From contig JAAMPI010000451.1 of the NCBI GenBank assembly GCA_013054445.1, positions 1-37,377 on the forward strand: DNA of 37,377 bases, given 5' to 3'. Source of the stretch: Cudoniella acicularis (taxonomy: Eukaryota > Ascomycota > Leotiomycetes > Helotiales > Helotiaceae). The number at the start of each line of letters is the position of its first letter. Position 1 is the first letter of the stretch. Under the pieces are notes generated by a model. The model ran no database searches. It saw only the letters and a program-made list of their open reading frames with translations, and was not told where the DNA came from. A program made the translations under genes and the position numbers. Shown here piece by piece: positions 9,276-20,295 of this stretch.

Positions 9276-9637
9276 GAGTGGAGATAGGGGAGAGGGAAAG
9301 GGGGTGATTCACGTGAGATTTACCTGCTTACTTGCTTTACAGTATTTAGTTATATTTATATTTATCTATATAATTATATCCTAGAAAGCTTTATATAAGA
9401 TATTATAATTAATAATCTTTATAGTCTTGTTAATCTTAATTAGAATTTTTACTTTAAACTTTTAGATCTATATTCTAGTATATTAAAGTTTAAAAAGGGG
9501 TTATTATTTATATTCTATAGAATATAGTCTTCGTGAGTATTTGTGAGTAGCGAGTCGAATAACCAACCTTAATAGCCTATCTTATAGTTTGTTTTCTCTT
9601 TATATATTTTTATTAGGTACTATTGCTCTGCTTTACT
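9276..9637. other. AT-rich island, no gene
   Basis: After a short G-rich stretch the DNA from about 9340 to 9600 is strongly A+T-rich with many TA dinucleotides and palindromes such as CTATAGAATATAG. This is the look of RIP-degraded repeat DNA. It borders the 3' end of the Ecm33-like gene. Confidence 0.5.
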
Positions 9638-11328
9638 TTAACCTACAGAACTCTCATCTCGCCCTCTACCAGAAACCAACGCCTCACCCCCGGATAACTC
9701 ATAACTCTCCATATCCTCATTCTCGCCCGTCCCAATCTCCACAACGCCCCGCTGCTCCGGTAACTCATGCCTCGCCTCACCAGCCTCTAATTCCCTCCCA
9801 GTATCCTCAGAATGCAATTCCTTCCTCTCAGATTCATTAGCATCCATCTCCGCCTTACCTCCTAGACCACCCAATCCATTTCTATCCTCTTCTCTAGCCT
9901 CAATCCCTTTTTTGCTGTGTTTGCGCCTCCGAGTAAGGAACCAAGTCCCTAGCGCTGATGCTATAGCTACGGCGATGACAGCTATGGCGATTCCGGCTTT
10001 TGCGCTCCCGGAAAGACCTGGGGTGGGATTGTTGTCGTTATTCGACGGGGTACTGCTAGTGCCAGTGCCAGTCCCAGTGCCAGTGCTAGTGCTAGTGCCG
10101 GTTGGTTGGCTGGTCCCTGTGGTGGTCGTCGTGTTTTGATGTGTACCTTGACAGGCGTAGCTTCCTGAAATTACAGACCTCGATTTATAGGAATCGAAAG
10201 CAGAACAGTTGAAGTTGGCATTAGTTGAATTGAGGTTAAAGGTACCGTTTGCGGTTGTGAGCACAGGCATTCCGAGACTACAATATTGTTTAGCAAGACT
10301 TAACTATGGGTAGAAAGAACAGACAGACCTAGTGAAGTTGCCATCAATAGTAGCATTCCCAACAATACTCAACTTCGGAAACGTCATCGACGTTAACAGC
10401 GCATTATTCCCAACATCAATCGAACCCGCGGATAAAAGCCCCGCAAAAGACGAGTAGTTGAGATTTTTGTTATTAGTAATCGTAAGAGCTTGCGTAACAA
10501 CAGACAAACTATCCGCGGTAAAATTCTCAACAAACAAGCCATTCAGCAGCAAACTTCCCGAGACGTAATTCAGCGCGGGTAAAGAAACAGAAGAAACATT
10601 CTGCAACAACATAGATCCTGCCGATGTTAACGAAGGCAGCGAGAGCACGACGCTATTCCCATTTGCTGCGACGGTAAAGAAATCACTTGCTGTTTTCAGC
10701 GGTAGGTTCACTGTTCGGAGACGATTGTTGTTGGTGATGGACACGCTATCTGCGTTCTGGACGTTGATTCCATCTAGTGTGCTCAGAAACGTGTTGCTGA
10801 TAACGAGGCTAGAAACTGAGGAGAGGCCAGACGTGAAGGTAAACTGGCTCACGGCCGGGAGGGCAAGGAACGCGATCGTGTTGACGGTCGTAAGTGACGG
10901 GAAGCCCAACGTGCTCAAGAGTGTAACATTGGAGATTGTGAAATTGCCATCGATCCGCCGTAAAGCGTTTCCAGAGAGGGAAGTAAGTGACCCGATACTG
11001 TCAACGTCGAGGTTCCCTTGGATCTCCTCGATGCCATCTAAATTCAGAGTCCCAGATACGGAAGGGGAGAGAGAGATGCTGCCGTCGAAAATTGCACAGT
11101 TGGCTATGGCTGTTACATCCGCTTGTGAGGAGATTGTGAGGGTGCTGCTTGGGGAGGTTCCGCAGCCTAGTAGCCGTTTTTGTTTTCTCAGTTGGGAGAT
11201 TTCATTGAATTTGAGAGCGGGAAGACTATACCGGAGGTTTGAGCTGATTGTGCGAGTGTCGATTGGCTGAATAGTGCTAGAAGGAGAAATATTTGGCTCG
11301 ACTTGGAAATAAAATTCCCAGCGCGCAT
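9638..11328 (-). CDS. Ecm33-like cell-surface protein with a transmembrane anchor and cytoplasmic tail
   Basis: Three exons, 11328-11232, 11166-10329 and 10277-9638 (introns of 65 and 51 bp), encode 524 residues. The start was chosen because exon 1 reads MRAGNFISKSSQIFLLLALF...STLAQS, a clear signal peptide. Other frames here lack one. Residues of about 33-350 are a leucine-rich beta-solenoid of the Ecm33/receptor-L type (CGTSPSSTLTISSQADVTAI, then repeated NLDGIEEIQGNLDV- and LVISNTFLSTLDGI-like units) with many N-glycosylation sites. A Thr/Gly/Ser linker (about 360-395) leads to a transmembrane helix at about 406-427, a stop-transfer RRRKH and a 97-residue Glu-rich cytoplasmic tail. Typical Ecm33 proteins end in a GPI signal, so this one resembles a type I membrane receptor or wall sensor. 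Ligand and partners are unknown. Confidence 0.85.
10054..10099. repeat. Six-base tandem repeat coding the Thr-Gly linker
   Basis: AGTGCC-type units (AGTGCC, AGTCCC, AGTGCT) run in tandem on the plus strand and encode alternating Thr-Gly/Ser in the stalk of the Ecm33-like protein. Such units change length easily by slippage, which would change stalk length. Confidence 0.7.
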
Positions 11329-12255
11329 CGTGAATGACGAGCCTGCTAAAAAGCAAGCCTAATAGGAAAATAATCGGTTTTATTTTTCGAGGATACAACC
11401 AAAGAGTTTCTCCCGGAACCTTAAGCTTCTGACAACCCCTGGCCTGAGCTTCCCGTGCAGCGCAGGCGCAGTTCTGCACTTCGCCCCCCCAAGAGGTCGA
11501 AGGATCGAGGATCATCACAGCACCCTCGTAATTTCCACCGAATTACATGTTACCTCCACAATTTACCCGGGTTTCAATTAAATCCGGCTCATGTTCATTT
11601 ATAAGCTCTAATAGCACTCAGTCCACGGGAAGTATTCCTGGCGAAATCCTTTAATTCTAATTTCCTAATTATCAGACTGGCGCGGACTCTGAAAGAGAAT
11701 GCTGTGCTAATTGCAAAATGAACTACTTAAAATTGTATGGCTGGACAATTTCGTACAACGCAAAAGACGGTCTCTATGTAAAATAGAGAATTTCTAAGAG
11801 ACGCTACTGCGAAGCTTCGGGCCTCGACACTAGGAAGAGCAAGAGCGGATCTATAAAAACTATAATCCTTAACTCTATTCATTTTTATGTTATACTTATA
11901 TATTGAGCCTTGAACTTAATTTTTGTTCTTAATTTGAAGGTGCTATTTATTTACTTTCTATGTTTTTATTTCATTTCTTATTTCTTATTTTATAGTTTTA
12001 AATATTTATTTTTAGGTAATAAAAAGTAGTGACTCGAGAGGGGTTTTGCATTATTGCCTCGAGTGGATAGAAAGGTGTGATAATTAAGAGTAGTTTTTAA
12101 GGTATTAGATTTATACCTCTCTAAGGAGAAGAGTGAAGTGGAAGTAGTATATTCTTGTGTTTTCCCTTTTACTCTGTATATATCTACTCAAAAAGTCGGA
12201 ACATCTAAACAATAAAGTATTCAAGAATCTAGTTAACAATCGGTCAGCTCAGGTA
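11329..12255. other. Intergenic region, AT-rich in its right half
   Basis: No gene was found. The left part is the promoter side of the Ecm33-like gene. From about 11850 to 12150 the DNA is A+T-rich with runs of T. Short TCGAG palindromes occur near 12033 and 12058. Confidence 0.4.
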
Positions 12256-15200
12256 CTAGGTAGCAAGAAAATCCAACCCCATATCATGCGCAACCCTCTG
12301 CCAATCCCAACTCTTCTCATCCTTGTTGTCCATGAGTCTCCACACCTCTTCTAGGACCTCCAGTGCCGTATCCGCGTTCCGATATTCCATGTACGATTTT
12401 ACGACTGTAATCGCTTTGCGTGTTGCTTCTCGCTGCTGTGGCTCGAAGGCTGCACAGCCTATCACAAATGCTGGGACCAGAAGGAGCGTTTGGGAGGGGT
12501 CTCGCGGGGAGAAAGCGGCCAGGATGGCGAGAGCATCGTCCACCGATCTAGTGATACGGGCGTCGGGTTTCCAATTTGTGGTCCTAGGAGGGTAGATCGT
12601 TCGCCATAAGTATATCCAAATCATTTGTTTGTATAGTAGGCTGGCGAGATAACGAGGGTCTCCTTCCGGCCAGCTGGATGTCCATTCGCGGATATCGGCA
12701 TCGATCTCGGCGGCTCTATAGAGTGAAGGATAGTCTACTACAGGATCGATACCTCTTTCGATGTTTTCTCGGATTTTGTTGCGTATGTTGGTGATTTTAG
12801 ACATATACAAGAAAAGACCATCGAATACACCTAGTAAGCGGGTGGTGGGTGGCTGAGCTGGCTGAAGGACGATAGCGGGAATTTCCCATTCTTCAGGTGT
12901 TAAGAGTCTGGTACCGAATTGTGGAAGGGATATTAATTCATCGGCACAGATGTGGTATTGGAAAAATTCGTGTATGAATTTCAAGAAATCACGATCTTCC
13001 GGGGGGGATTCCTGGACAAGTTTCTGGTAGTGTTGGAGATGAAAGCGATGTTGTCCACTTGGCCTTTCATCGGACAAAGTTTGCAGTACATGGCAAAGAA
13101 TCTGTCCATATGTTGTAGCCTTTGTGACGGTTGAGTCGCCTTCTTTCTCCTGTCGCACTAGATCGCGCACACTTTCATCGTGGTGGTATTTAGAACGCTC
13201 TTCAAGAGTCTTGATGTCTGTGCTCGGATGTTGTTGTAGGAGTTGGATACCATAGGGAGAGTGATAGTCGATATGTTTGCTAGAAAGTGAAAGGATCGAA
13301 TGCATTAGGCCTGGATGTTGAAGTGCGATCGGAAGTAGTTGCTCCTTGAAGGCGTTATGTTGCTCGCCCTCGACGGTAAATACCAAGCATAGTCGAGTGA
13401 TAAAATGCTGGAAAAACATCCTATCACCTTCAGTCTCCACTCCATTGATCAAGTGTGGTAATTGAATCCTTGAGATGGTATAGTTGCCTGTCCTGCGTAA
13501 TTCGCCTGCGGCGTTAGTGGATGCGGTCAGCCCCTCTATTCTCTGTTCGGGCACATCATCATAATCATACCTTCTTGTTGAGCTTTCGTTTTACCACTTT
13601 TCCATAACGTCTTTTCCGGGTAACCTTCGCATTGAACAAGATTCTTTTCGCAATTCATACCTATTATGTGTTAGCAACCCCAAAGCATTATTATTGGCAT
13701 GAATCTCACTCACATCCAGGTTTTGCCTCATCACACTTCTTTTTCCGCTTCCTACATGTGATGCACCCCGTTTTGGACCTTCCCATAGCAGCTCCCACTT
13801 TTGGTTTGGGATGCTTTCTTGGCCTTCCGCGAGGCCTCTTCGGTTGGATCGGTGTTAAATCCGGCATGTCTGTATCTTCGTTAATCGGTTCGAGCTCTGG
13901 TACCTTATCTTTGTGTTCGTCTTCGGCCCAGGACGTATCATCCTCTTCATCTTCGACAAATCCTCCCGATGAGCTCCACGGATCCGTGTATGGGCTCCAC
14001 GGATCTGTGTAGACTGAAGACGCGTCCGTAGAGCCTCTGTAGAAAGTCTCGCTATCTTCGGTTTCTAAGTCCATTTTCCGGTCAGATTCTGTGTGACTAG
14101 ATGTATCACTGAAAATGTTCTCCAATAAATGGTAAATATTGCCTGGAGCCTCCGTCTTCGGAAAGTCACCGACTTCCATAAACATATCCTCGGGTTCTAT
14201 CGGAACGTTCTTGAGTTTCGTCGGAATGTCCTGAAGGCTTGTCGGGATATCCTCAATTTTCATCGGAATATTCCCGAGTCTCATCAATGAACCTGTTGGG
14301 TCAAATGGTCTGGTAGCTGCACTTTGGAGTAATTCCACGTCTTTTCCAACTGTTTGTTGAATAGCCTGGAAAATATCCACCATGGAGGCGATATATGCTG
14401 ACGCGGTCCCAGGAAAGCCGGAGACTACATGACCGTAGATACAGCCAGTAACAAGATCAAACACCCAAGATCCGCAGTCCCCATCCTCTATATTGTTAGC
14501 CCGAAGGAATATTTGAAAACATCGGTAGATTGCTTACCAAAAGTCCCATCGAGTCGCCTCACGGTCCACAATTCTTGAAACTCTTTGTTCCGTGAAGATT
14601 TTGCATAAGATGGAACTGTGGATAGTCTTCCTTTTGATGTCCCCTGACGCGTCATAATTAATACATCTACATCAGTCAATATTCGTGCAAGACGAGGTAT
14701 CCAGTTTGCGTAAATTATCGCCAATTCAGGGTTTTTTTGCCACGTGAGAAGACTCCTCAGGAGGGGTCTTTCAATCCGTATGAGAGCCCAATCGAGGGAA
14801 CCCGTGCAGCCTTCTACACAATCTCCAGCGAAGAATGAACCAACCCATGCCGGTAATATTGGTATGTTGGCATCTTCCTGGTATTAGCAACGCATCCTAA
14901 GAGGGAAAAGAAGTGTTTACCTCCGGTTGCCGGAGAAATACTAGATAAATAGCCCTTGTTTGATGGTGAGTCTGGCGTGGCGTTTGGACTTCCCCCAGCA
15001 GTAGTGTCCGAGTCATCAGCCACCTGACTTGATTTTGATGAAACGCTCCCTGCGTTTGGTCATTAGCCAAGTGAAGGCGATATCAAAAATTAAAAGACGA
15101 TAAATATGAATGCCTCGAGGACACTGCTAATCATGACATACCTTCGCTAGTCATCTTCACGAGATCGTCCTCGTCTTCAGAGCTATCATCGAAGGGATCC

Positions 15201-15910
15201 TCTCCTCCATAAAATTCAAACTCAACCTCATCATTTTGGTCTCCGTCTAATATAGGAGACTCAAGAAAGGTATGCGCTGTAGTCATTCCGAATATCTCAT
15301 TATCGATAACAACCATACCCCCGAGAGTCGATTTTCGAGGTGGCTTGTTGAGCGTCGAGGAAGACGAGACCAGGATCGATGTTCCATAGTCTTGGAATTG
15401 TCCATTTAAATAGACACCGGTAGGCAAGTGGGGAATTTGTGTGTCCTCCTCTAGTGCCATGCGCCGAGGAAACCGTGAGCAGGCTGCAATCTTCACACCA
15501 GGATGGCCGGCCAATATCCCTTTTTTCTGAACCAATTCCATACACATTTGACGACAAGCTGAGTTTTGACAACTTAAGAGCACCGTGGGACAAGACTTTT
15601 CGGGCTTTCGTCCAACCATGAACATTTCCACTAGGATTTCAGAGCCGCCAGAGTTCAAATGCTCAAACTCTTCTTCGAGAAGGGTGATTATAGCTTTCGA
15701 TATGGTTCTCCAGACCAGCTGCGCGGGGCTTTTATCTTTGAGAGACCAGCATTTGTGGCGACCGAGAAGATCGAGAGAAACACATGGAGCCCCCACTGAA
15801 ACTTCGGGCTGTTGCCAGATTGGTGGTGGCATTATCGCCCATGACAACGGGATACTTGTTGTTATCTGTCTCTTGGTGGAGGTCGTGGTTGACGATGAGG
15901 AAGTTGGCAT
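12256..15910 (-). CDS. Protease-like / AT-hook / Zn2Cys6 transcription factor fusion
   Basis: Six exons (15910-15142, 15049-14921, 14873-14538, 14487-13714, 13660-13571, 13505-12256) give 1115 residues. All five introns (92, 47, 50, 53, 65 bp) are phase 1. Residues of about 190-465 are a chymotrypsin-fold domain with a complete triad pattern: His213 in TTAHTF, Asp327 in SLDWALI and Ser418 in GDCGSW. Next come a linker with seven-residue repeats (483-520) and acidic stretches, an AT-hook (RPRGRPRKH, core 631-634), a Zn2Cys6 cluster (Cys653, 656, 663, 670, 673, 680, followed by EGYPEKTLWKSGK), and a fungal-specific transcription-factor domain (about 715-1115, the type with GVETEGDRMFFQHF). No stop separates the halves, and the exon 14487-13714 holds both the catalytic Ser and the zinc cluster. 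The third acceptor (AAG) and the first ATG are the least certain points. A separate shorter transcript starting inside the linker is possible. Confidence 0.8.
14162..14275 (-). repeat. Degenerate 21-bp tandem repeats in the fusion-protein linker
   Basis: About five units code for a seven-residue repeat of the form x-D/N-I/V-P-x-x-L (GNIPMKI, EDIPTSL, QDIPTKL, KNVPIEP). They lie between the protease-like domain and the AT-hook. Nothing similar is known to me in either parent family. Confidence 0.7.
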
Positions 15911-16222
15911 TGAAAGGGGTGAGTATATGAGGTTGTGTAAAAGAAAACGGATTGTTGAGGTTGGATTTTTCGAGGCTGGCCGTGGAGGAAAGTGCTTCTT
16001 GGGTTCCGCAGTATGTTACACCGCAGATCTCGCTTGCACTGCCGTTTTGGTCCTTTCGTGGAGGCTGGGTGCAGCAAATCTCGCCCGGTGAGGGGCTGAA
16101 AAAACTTCCAGGACAGAGCCTCGCGCAATTTTTTGGCTGAGCATCGAGTGTAAAAAACATGAATTTCCCTTCGGGTCAAATCAACTTCGTGAATCAACTT
16201 CTCAATTGACTCCGGCGTGAAA
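15911..16222. promoter_or_regulatory. Divergent promoter between the fusion gene and the membrane-protein gene
   Basis: This 312-bp gap separates the two start codons. Open frames on both strands here lack any recognisable feature. No clear TATA box or operator was seen. An upstream non-coding or short coding exon of either gene cannot be excluded. Confidence 0.35.
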
Positions 16223-17372
16223 ATGGATCTCACCGATCGTCGCTTCCCACTCTCCTCAGCAGCCAAGAAACACATCCTCTCAAAAATATTTGGGTGCGAG
16301 ACGAAACCCGACGGAACATTGAGTGACAGCTACTTCTCATATTATGAGGACGTAGTAGAGAACAGTCCAGCGAGTAGCCTTACGGATTCTCACCAGAGCA
16401 TTGCCGACACTGTGGCTCTCATCCGATCAGCCAAAACAACGAAGACAGCAGTCGAGGATTATTTGAGAAAGCGATTGCCGAAAGACGAAGTTGAAGATAG
16501 CGATGATTTGATAGGAGATGCCATCCGCCTTGCGACTCGTCTTCTCATCATGATGCCTATTGAAGGTCTCAATACCAGAGGCCTTACAATGAGAGTATCG
16601 GGAGAGACCAAGATACGCTGGGAAGTTGGGCCCATCGCTCGCGTCATTAATTCGTATATTTCTCCTGGTGTGTTTGGATTCGGGCAGCTGAAGAGGGAAC
16701 CAGTGAAACTGGGGAGAATTTTTAATGCTCGGATTCTTGAACGGATTGCTAGCGTTAAAATCAGGTGGACTAGCAATCTTGCGGATCATTTGAGGATGAG
16801 AGATGAAGATACAGTTGTAGAAATATTTCACAATGCGTCCTTTCTGAAACTCCACCAGCACTGGTGAGTCTTTTACGCGCGCAAAATATACTGGTAGCAT
16901 GACTGAAAATCATCGTAGTAGCCAAACTCAGGAGCAAGTTCTCCCATCGGAGTTTCTCGACGAGACGCTCAAGACTCTTGCTCTCTTAATGCCCGAGCAC
17001 GATAAAGATACTGAAAAATGGTTCAAGAAACACCAAGCAAAAGTTCAGAAACAAGGGAAACTTCCATTAGATCCGCTGGTTCGAGAATGTGGACAATTGA
17101 AAGCAGAACAACGAAACATTGAAAGTTTCAATTATTGGCAAGAGCGACTAGCCATTTTAAAACAGGTCTTCGATGAAGCAGAACCAAAAAATATTAAACA
17201 ATGGTGGCATGATAGGAGAAAATTGGTGCAGTGGTCCACATTTTGGGTAGCGGCACTGGTATTAATTTTGACTATTGTCTTCGGTTTAATCCAATGCATT
17301 GAAGGTGGCCTTCAAGTATGGTTGGCCTATAAAGCTCTGCCCTCGCAGAATATAGGGGGCAACGATGCGTAG
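16223..17372 (+). CDS. Conserved fungal protein with a C-terminal membrane segment
   Basis: Two exons, 16223-16863 and 16919-17372, joined across a 55-bp intron (GTGAGT...CGTAG), give 364 residues. Splicing turns LKLHQHW-stop into LKLHQHCSQTQEQ and continues in frame. The start is the first ATG of the frame (GTGAAAATGG). The N-terminal 210 residues are soluble and helical. The C-terminal part has the pattern NYWQERLAILKQVFDEAEP, QWWHDRRKLVQWSTFWVA, and then one hydrophobic helix at about 320-341. I recognise this ending as common in filamentous fungi but know no function. It is likely a tail-anchored membrane protein with most of the chain in the cytosol. It is divergent from the protease/transcription-factor fusion. 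Confidence 0.75.
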
Positions 17373-17764
17373 CACAGAAACCCAAATTTCTCTGAGAAAC
17401 ATTCCGTTTGACTGATACGATATCCCTTCGATCTTCCTAATCTTTCCTTGGCATGCCTGAAGTGGTGTCGAGTGGGGTTTAATATGCCTGTCTTCCGAAA
17501 TTAGAGGTAGAACTTCGTGGGTGGTGGGCGAACAGGTAACGTGGAGAGCCAGGAGAGGGAAGACTCATAATCCCAATCCAAACGCCTTCCGAGCTCAGAT
17601 AGAAATGAGTTGATTTTCGTACACAAACTCCAACCTTGAGCAAGTGTAACGTATGAACAATTCCCTATACATTTTCATGCTCCACTTTCCAATGTACTTT
17701 CCTTTTCCCCCTTTTCCCCAGGAAATAAAACTAATAGTACACCCTTCATGTCGACATATCAACA
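17373..17764. other. Convergent 3' intergenic region
   Basis: This DNA lies between the stop codons of two convergent genes. No gene or clear terminator was seen. A pyrimidine-rich stretch is at about 17697-17720. Confidence 0.4.
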
Positions 17765-19154
17765 TCACCACCGTTTTTGATCACCATCTCCTCTCCTATT
17801 TAGACCCCCGGCAGAAAAATTCCCGCCCCTCCTCTCCCTCTCAACCCGAGCATCAAACTCTTTCTGCTGTTCCTCTTTCGCATAATTCCTCTCTTCATCG
17901 GTCTTCGAGAATGAGAAGCTGTCATCCCCTGATTTTCTTCGTTCTTCCCATGAGCCCGAGGGTTTGGATTGTGCCTGAGAAGGGGCTTGGGAGGAGGATG
18001 TGGGAGGGCGCTCGCCCCGACGGACACGTTCCCATACTGAACCTGTTGGAGTAGGAAGTGAGGTATTGGAGGAAACAGTAGATGCAGTAGGTGAGGCATT
18101 GTCAAAGTAGTCGAAGGAATCGGATTGAGGTTGAGATGGAGGCGCGGGGTATGTTTGTGGTCTAGGCGGTGCTGGCGGTTGCTGCACATCTTCTTGGTAT
18201 GGTGATTCCGCTACCTCCTCATTGAACATTCCACCCGTAGGACTGGCATCGTCTTCTTGTTTCTTCGGAACCCTTTCCGCTGGCACTTTTCCCATTGCCC
18301 CAGGCAAACCCCCTCTCCTTTGCTGGACTTGGCCCCGCACTGCTTCTACATATGCCTTCAACCGCTTATCAGTCACCTCCCCCACGCCTCCAACCGAAGC
18401 GGCATAACTTCCGAAAAACATCTTCGAAAATATGCTCGCCATTGATGTATAACCAAAAGCACGGAAAATATGCCACATTATTGTTGCTCGTGGCCCTGTG
18501 ACCATTGCCATTCTCGGATGAGGGAATACCGCCGTATTGAATGTTGCTAGGTTCGGTTTGTAAAAGGGAAAGCGAAATTCGAGCCGTGTCGAGTAGGTCC
18601 GGTAGAGTCCAGCGGCTAGTGCTACGGGGCTAGAGTAAGATAATATGCTAATTTGTCGTGCAGTCCAGTATGCGAAGGCATCTATTTCTGGTTGGGTGAG
18701 GGGCCGGTGAAGTACTGTCTTCGACTGTTCAATTTTCCAACCCAAGAGTTTGCTGAAGTCGGCATCGGTGTCTCCGAACAAGCGCCCAAAGATAGGAAAG
18801 GGTTCTAGGATGAGGAATTAGTTTTATGGGATTCGGGGAAGGTCAGATATTTGGAAATAGACGTATTGGGAAATAGATTCAATTAGGATCCGGGGTATTG
18901 AGGACCTGGCAGAAAAAAGGGCAACATGTGCAAGGGAGTAGCTTACGTGGGAGGCCATCCGTCGTTGTCGGTATCCTGACTTCTGCGTAGGAAGAGGAAT
19001 AGGGATCGCTATCTGAGGGAGGGGAGCTGTCTGCGAAGGGGTCGTCGTCCGACCTGGAGGAATTTGGGAGGACCATGCTTGGGGGTGAGATCAAGCTGTG
19101 GTCGTGAGGTCGCGCATCAATTGGGAGGCTGTGTGTGTTGTGCGGATGAGACAA
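17765..19154 (-). CDS. Conserved fungal protein of unknown function
   Basis: Two exons, 19154-18947 and 18804-17765, with a 142-bp intron (GTAAGC...CCTAG, CTAAT branch) give 415 residues. The join reads DGLPQPFPIFGRLFGDTDADFSKLLGWKIE. The N-terminus is Ser/Pro/Asp-rich and disordered. A conserved central block follows (LLGWKIEQSKTVLHRPLT, AFAYWTARQISILSYSSPVA, FRFPFYKP, then GPRATIMWHIFRAFGYTS and a glycine-rich SYAASVGGVG). These weakly hydrophobic segments could associate with a membrane. The C-terminal 180 residues are a low-complexity Pro/Ser tail ending in Arg/Glu-rich helix and GDQKRW. I know it only as a conserved filamentous-fungal protein and assign no activity. It looks intact and housekeeping-like compared with its right-hand neighbours. 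Confidence 0.75.
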
Positions 19155-20295
19155 TGGGGTGGAGCTCGGCGAGCTTCATTCAGAGCTGTTGATGGTGACG
19201 TCCTGGAGCTTGGAGCTACGATAGAGGTGGTGTGACCTAGCGGGGAGTTTTAAGCGAGGGAGCTCAGGCCTTCCAGTGATCCCGGCACTAAACGTATCAG
19301 GAGGACTTTTCCTCTGAACCTTCATCCTTCACTCTGAGACATCCCCACCTCAAAAGTAGGTCTCATGGCCTTGGTCTTTGCAAAGTACCACTGTACTGCC
19401 AGGGACAATGTTCCTCATGATCCAAAGTCGCAACCTAAGACATACGAAGATCTTCCTAACCTCCTTCAGCATGATCATTTGTCAACACGTCTCTCCGAGT
19501 CTTCCGTCGCCATCTCTTCGTATTACACTGGGTACCGTGGCCCTGGGTGAATCCACTTGTTCTGAACACAAAGTCATGTGAAAGGCATCTTCCCCCCTTG
19601 CTCTCTGCCGTCCACACTTCAATATCCTCATCCTATTTGCCATACCAATTTTCAGCTCTTCTTTCCCATGCAAATGCAGTGCAATCATAGGCTTTGGCCC
19701 GAGTGGTCTAGTTCACAAACTCTCTCGGAATTGTCGAATAGACATGATGATGTACCTTGAAACCGTCGGACTTGGAAATGGTTGGGCACCTATCTTGGGC
19801 GAGCCCAATAGAGGCTTGCATACCACACTTGATCTCAACACCAACTCTCCTGCGATTGGTGTATGCACTATCCTTGGCCGTGCGGTTGCGTACGCCTCTC
19901 CAAAATCCGAAAGCTTGAGCCTCGTCGAACGCGTTGCTTGAAACAAGCTGGAGAGCTCTTCAAGCTTGCCGTTCATGTTGGTGGTGTGTGAGGGATTCCT
20001 TAGTTGCTGCCACGTATTTTGATATCTGACTGGCTGCATATACCTGCCTTGTTTCAGCAATCTGTAAATCGCACATGCTAACCGAACGTGACAGTCTCAT
20101 TCACTAGTGGCACCACTACGGTCATTGGGCTCTTCATGCCTCAGCCTGTTATCTATTAAGATCCTCGATATGGTTGTAAGGTTTAAGCCATCTCGTATCA
20201 AGCCAGCCACCTCGAGGTTGAACTAATTTGGACTCTTGCTCTCACCAACAAGCTCAGCCTTCTCGTCATCTCCAAGACGCAAACAACTCTTTCCA
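19155..20295. other. Intergenic DNA with only broken or doubtful frames
   Basis: The left end is the promoter of the conserved gene at 17765-19154. Short frames on both strands between 19365 and 20060 do not join into a recognisable gene. One minus-strand fragment with a kinase-like motif is listed separately. No RNA gene was recognised. Confidence 0.35.
19713..20060 (-). pseudogene. Possible protein-kinase relic (DFG-motif fragment)
   Basis: A 115-codon minus-strand frame contains LKLSDFGEAYAT and, 7 residues on, VHTPIAGELVL. This recalls the DFG and activation-loop HTP...APE region of SRPK-like fungal kinases. The P-loop, the HxD catalytic loop and the C-lobe were not found nearby in any frame, and stops occur in the neighbouring frames. 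It is either a decayed fragment or a chance match. Confidence 0.25.

Noticed and set aside
9589..9840. A plus-strand frame beginning with a hydrophobic segment.
   Set aside because: It overlaps the end of the Ecm33-like gene antisense, and its hydrophobic start lies in the AT-rich island.
10304..11518. A 404-codon start for the Ecm33-like gene at 11518.
   Set aside because: That start has no signal peptide and reads through an intron. The ATG at 11328 with splicing at 11231-11167 gives a clean signal peptide joined directly to the conserved domain.
16899..17372. A separate 157-residue membrane-protein gene.
   Set aside because: The ATG lies in the 55-bp intron. Splicing makes it the second exon of the gene starting at 16223.
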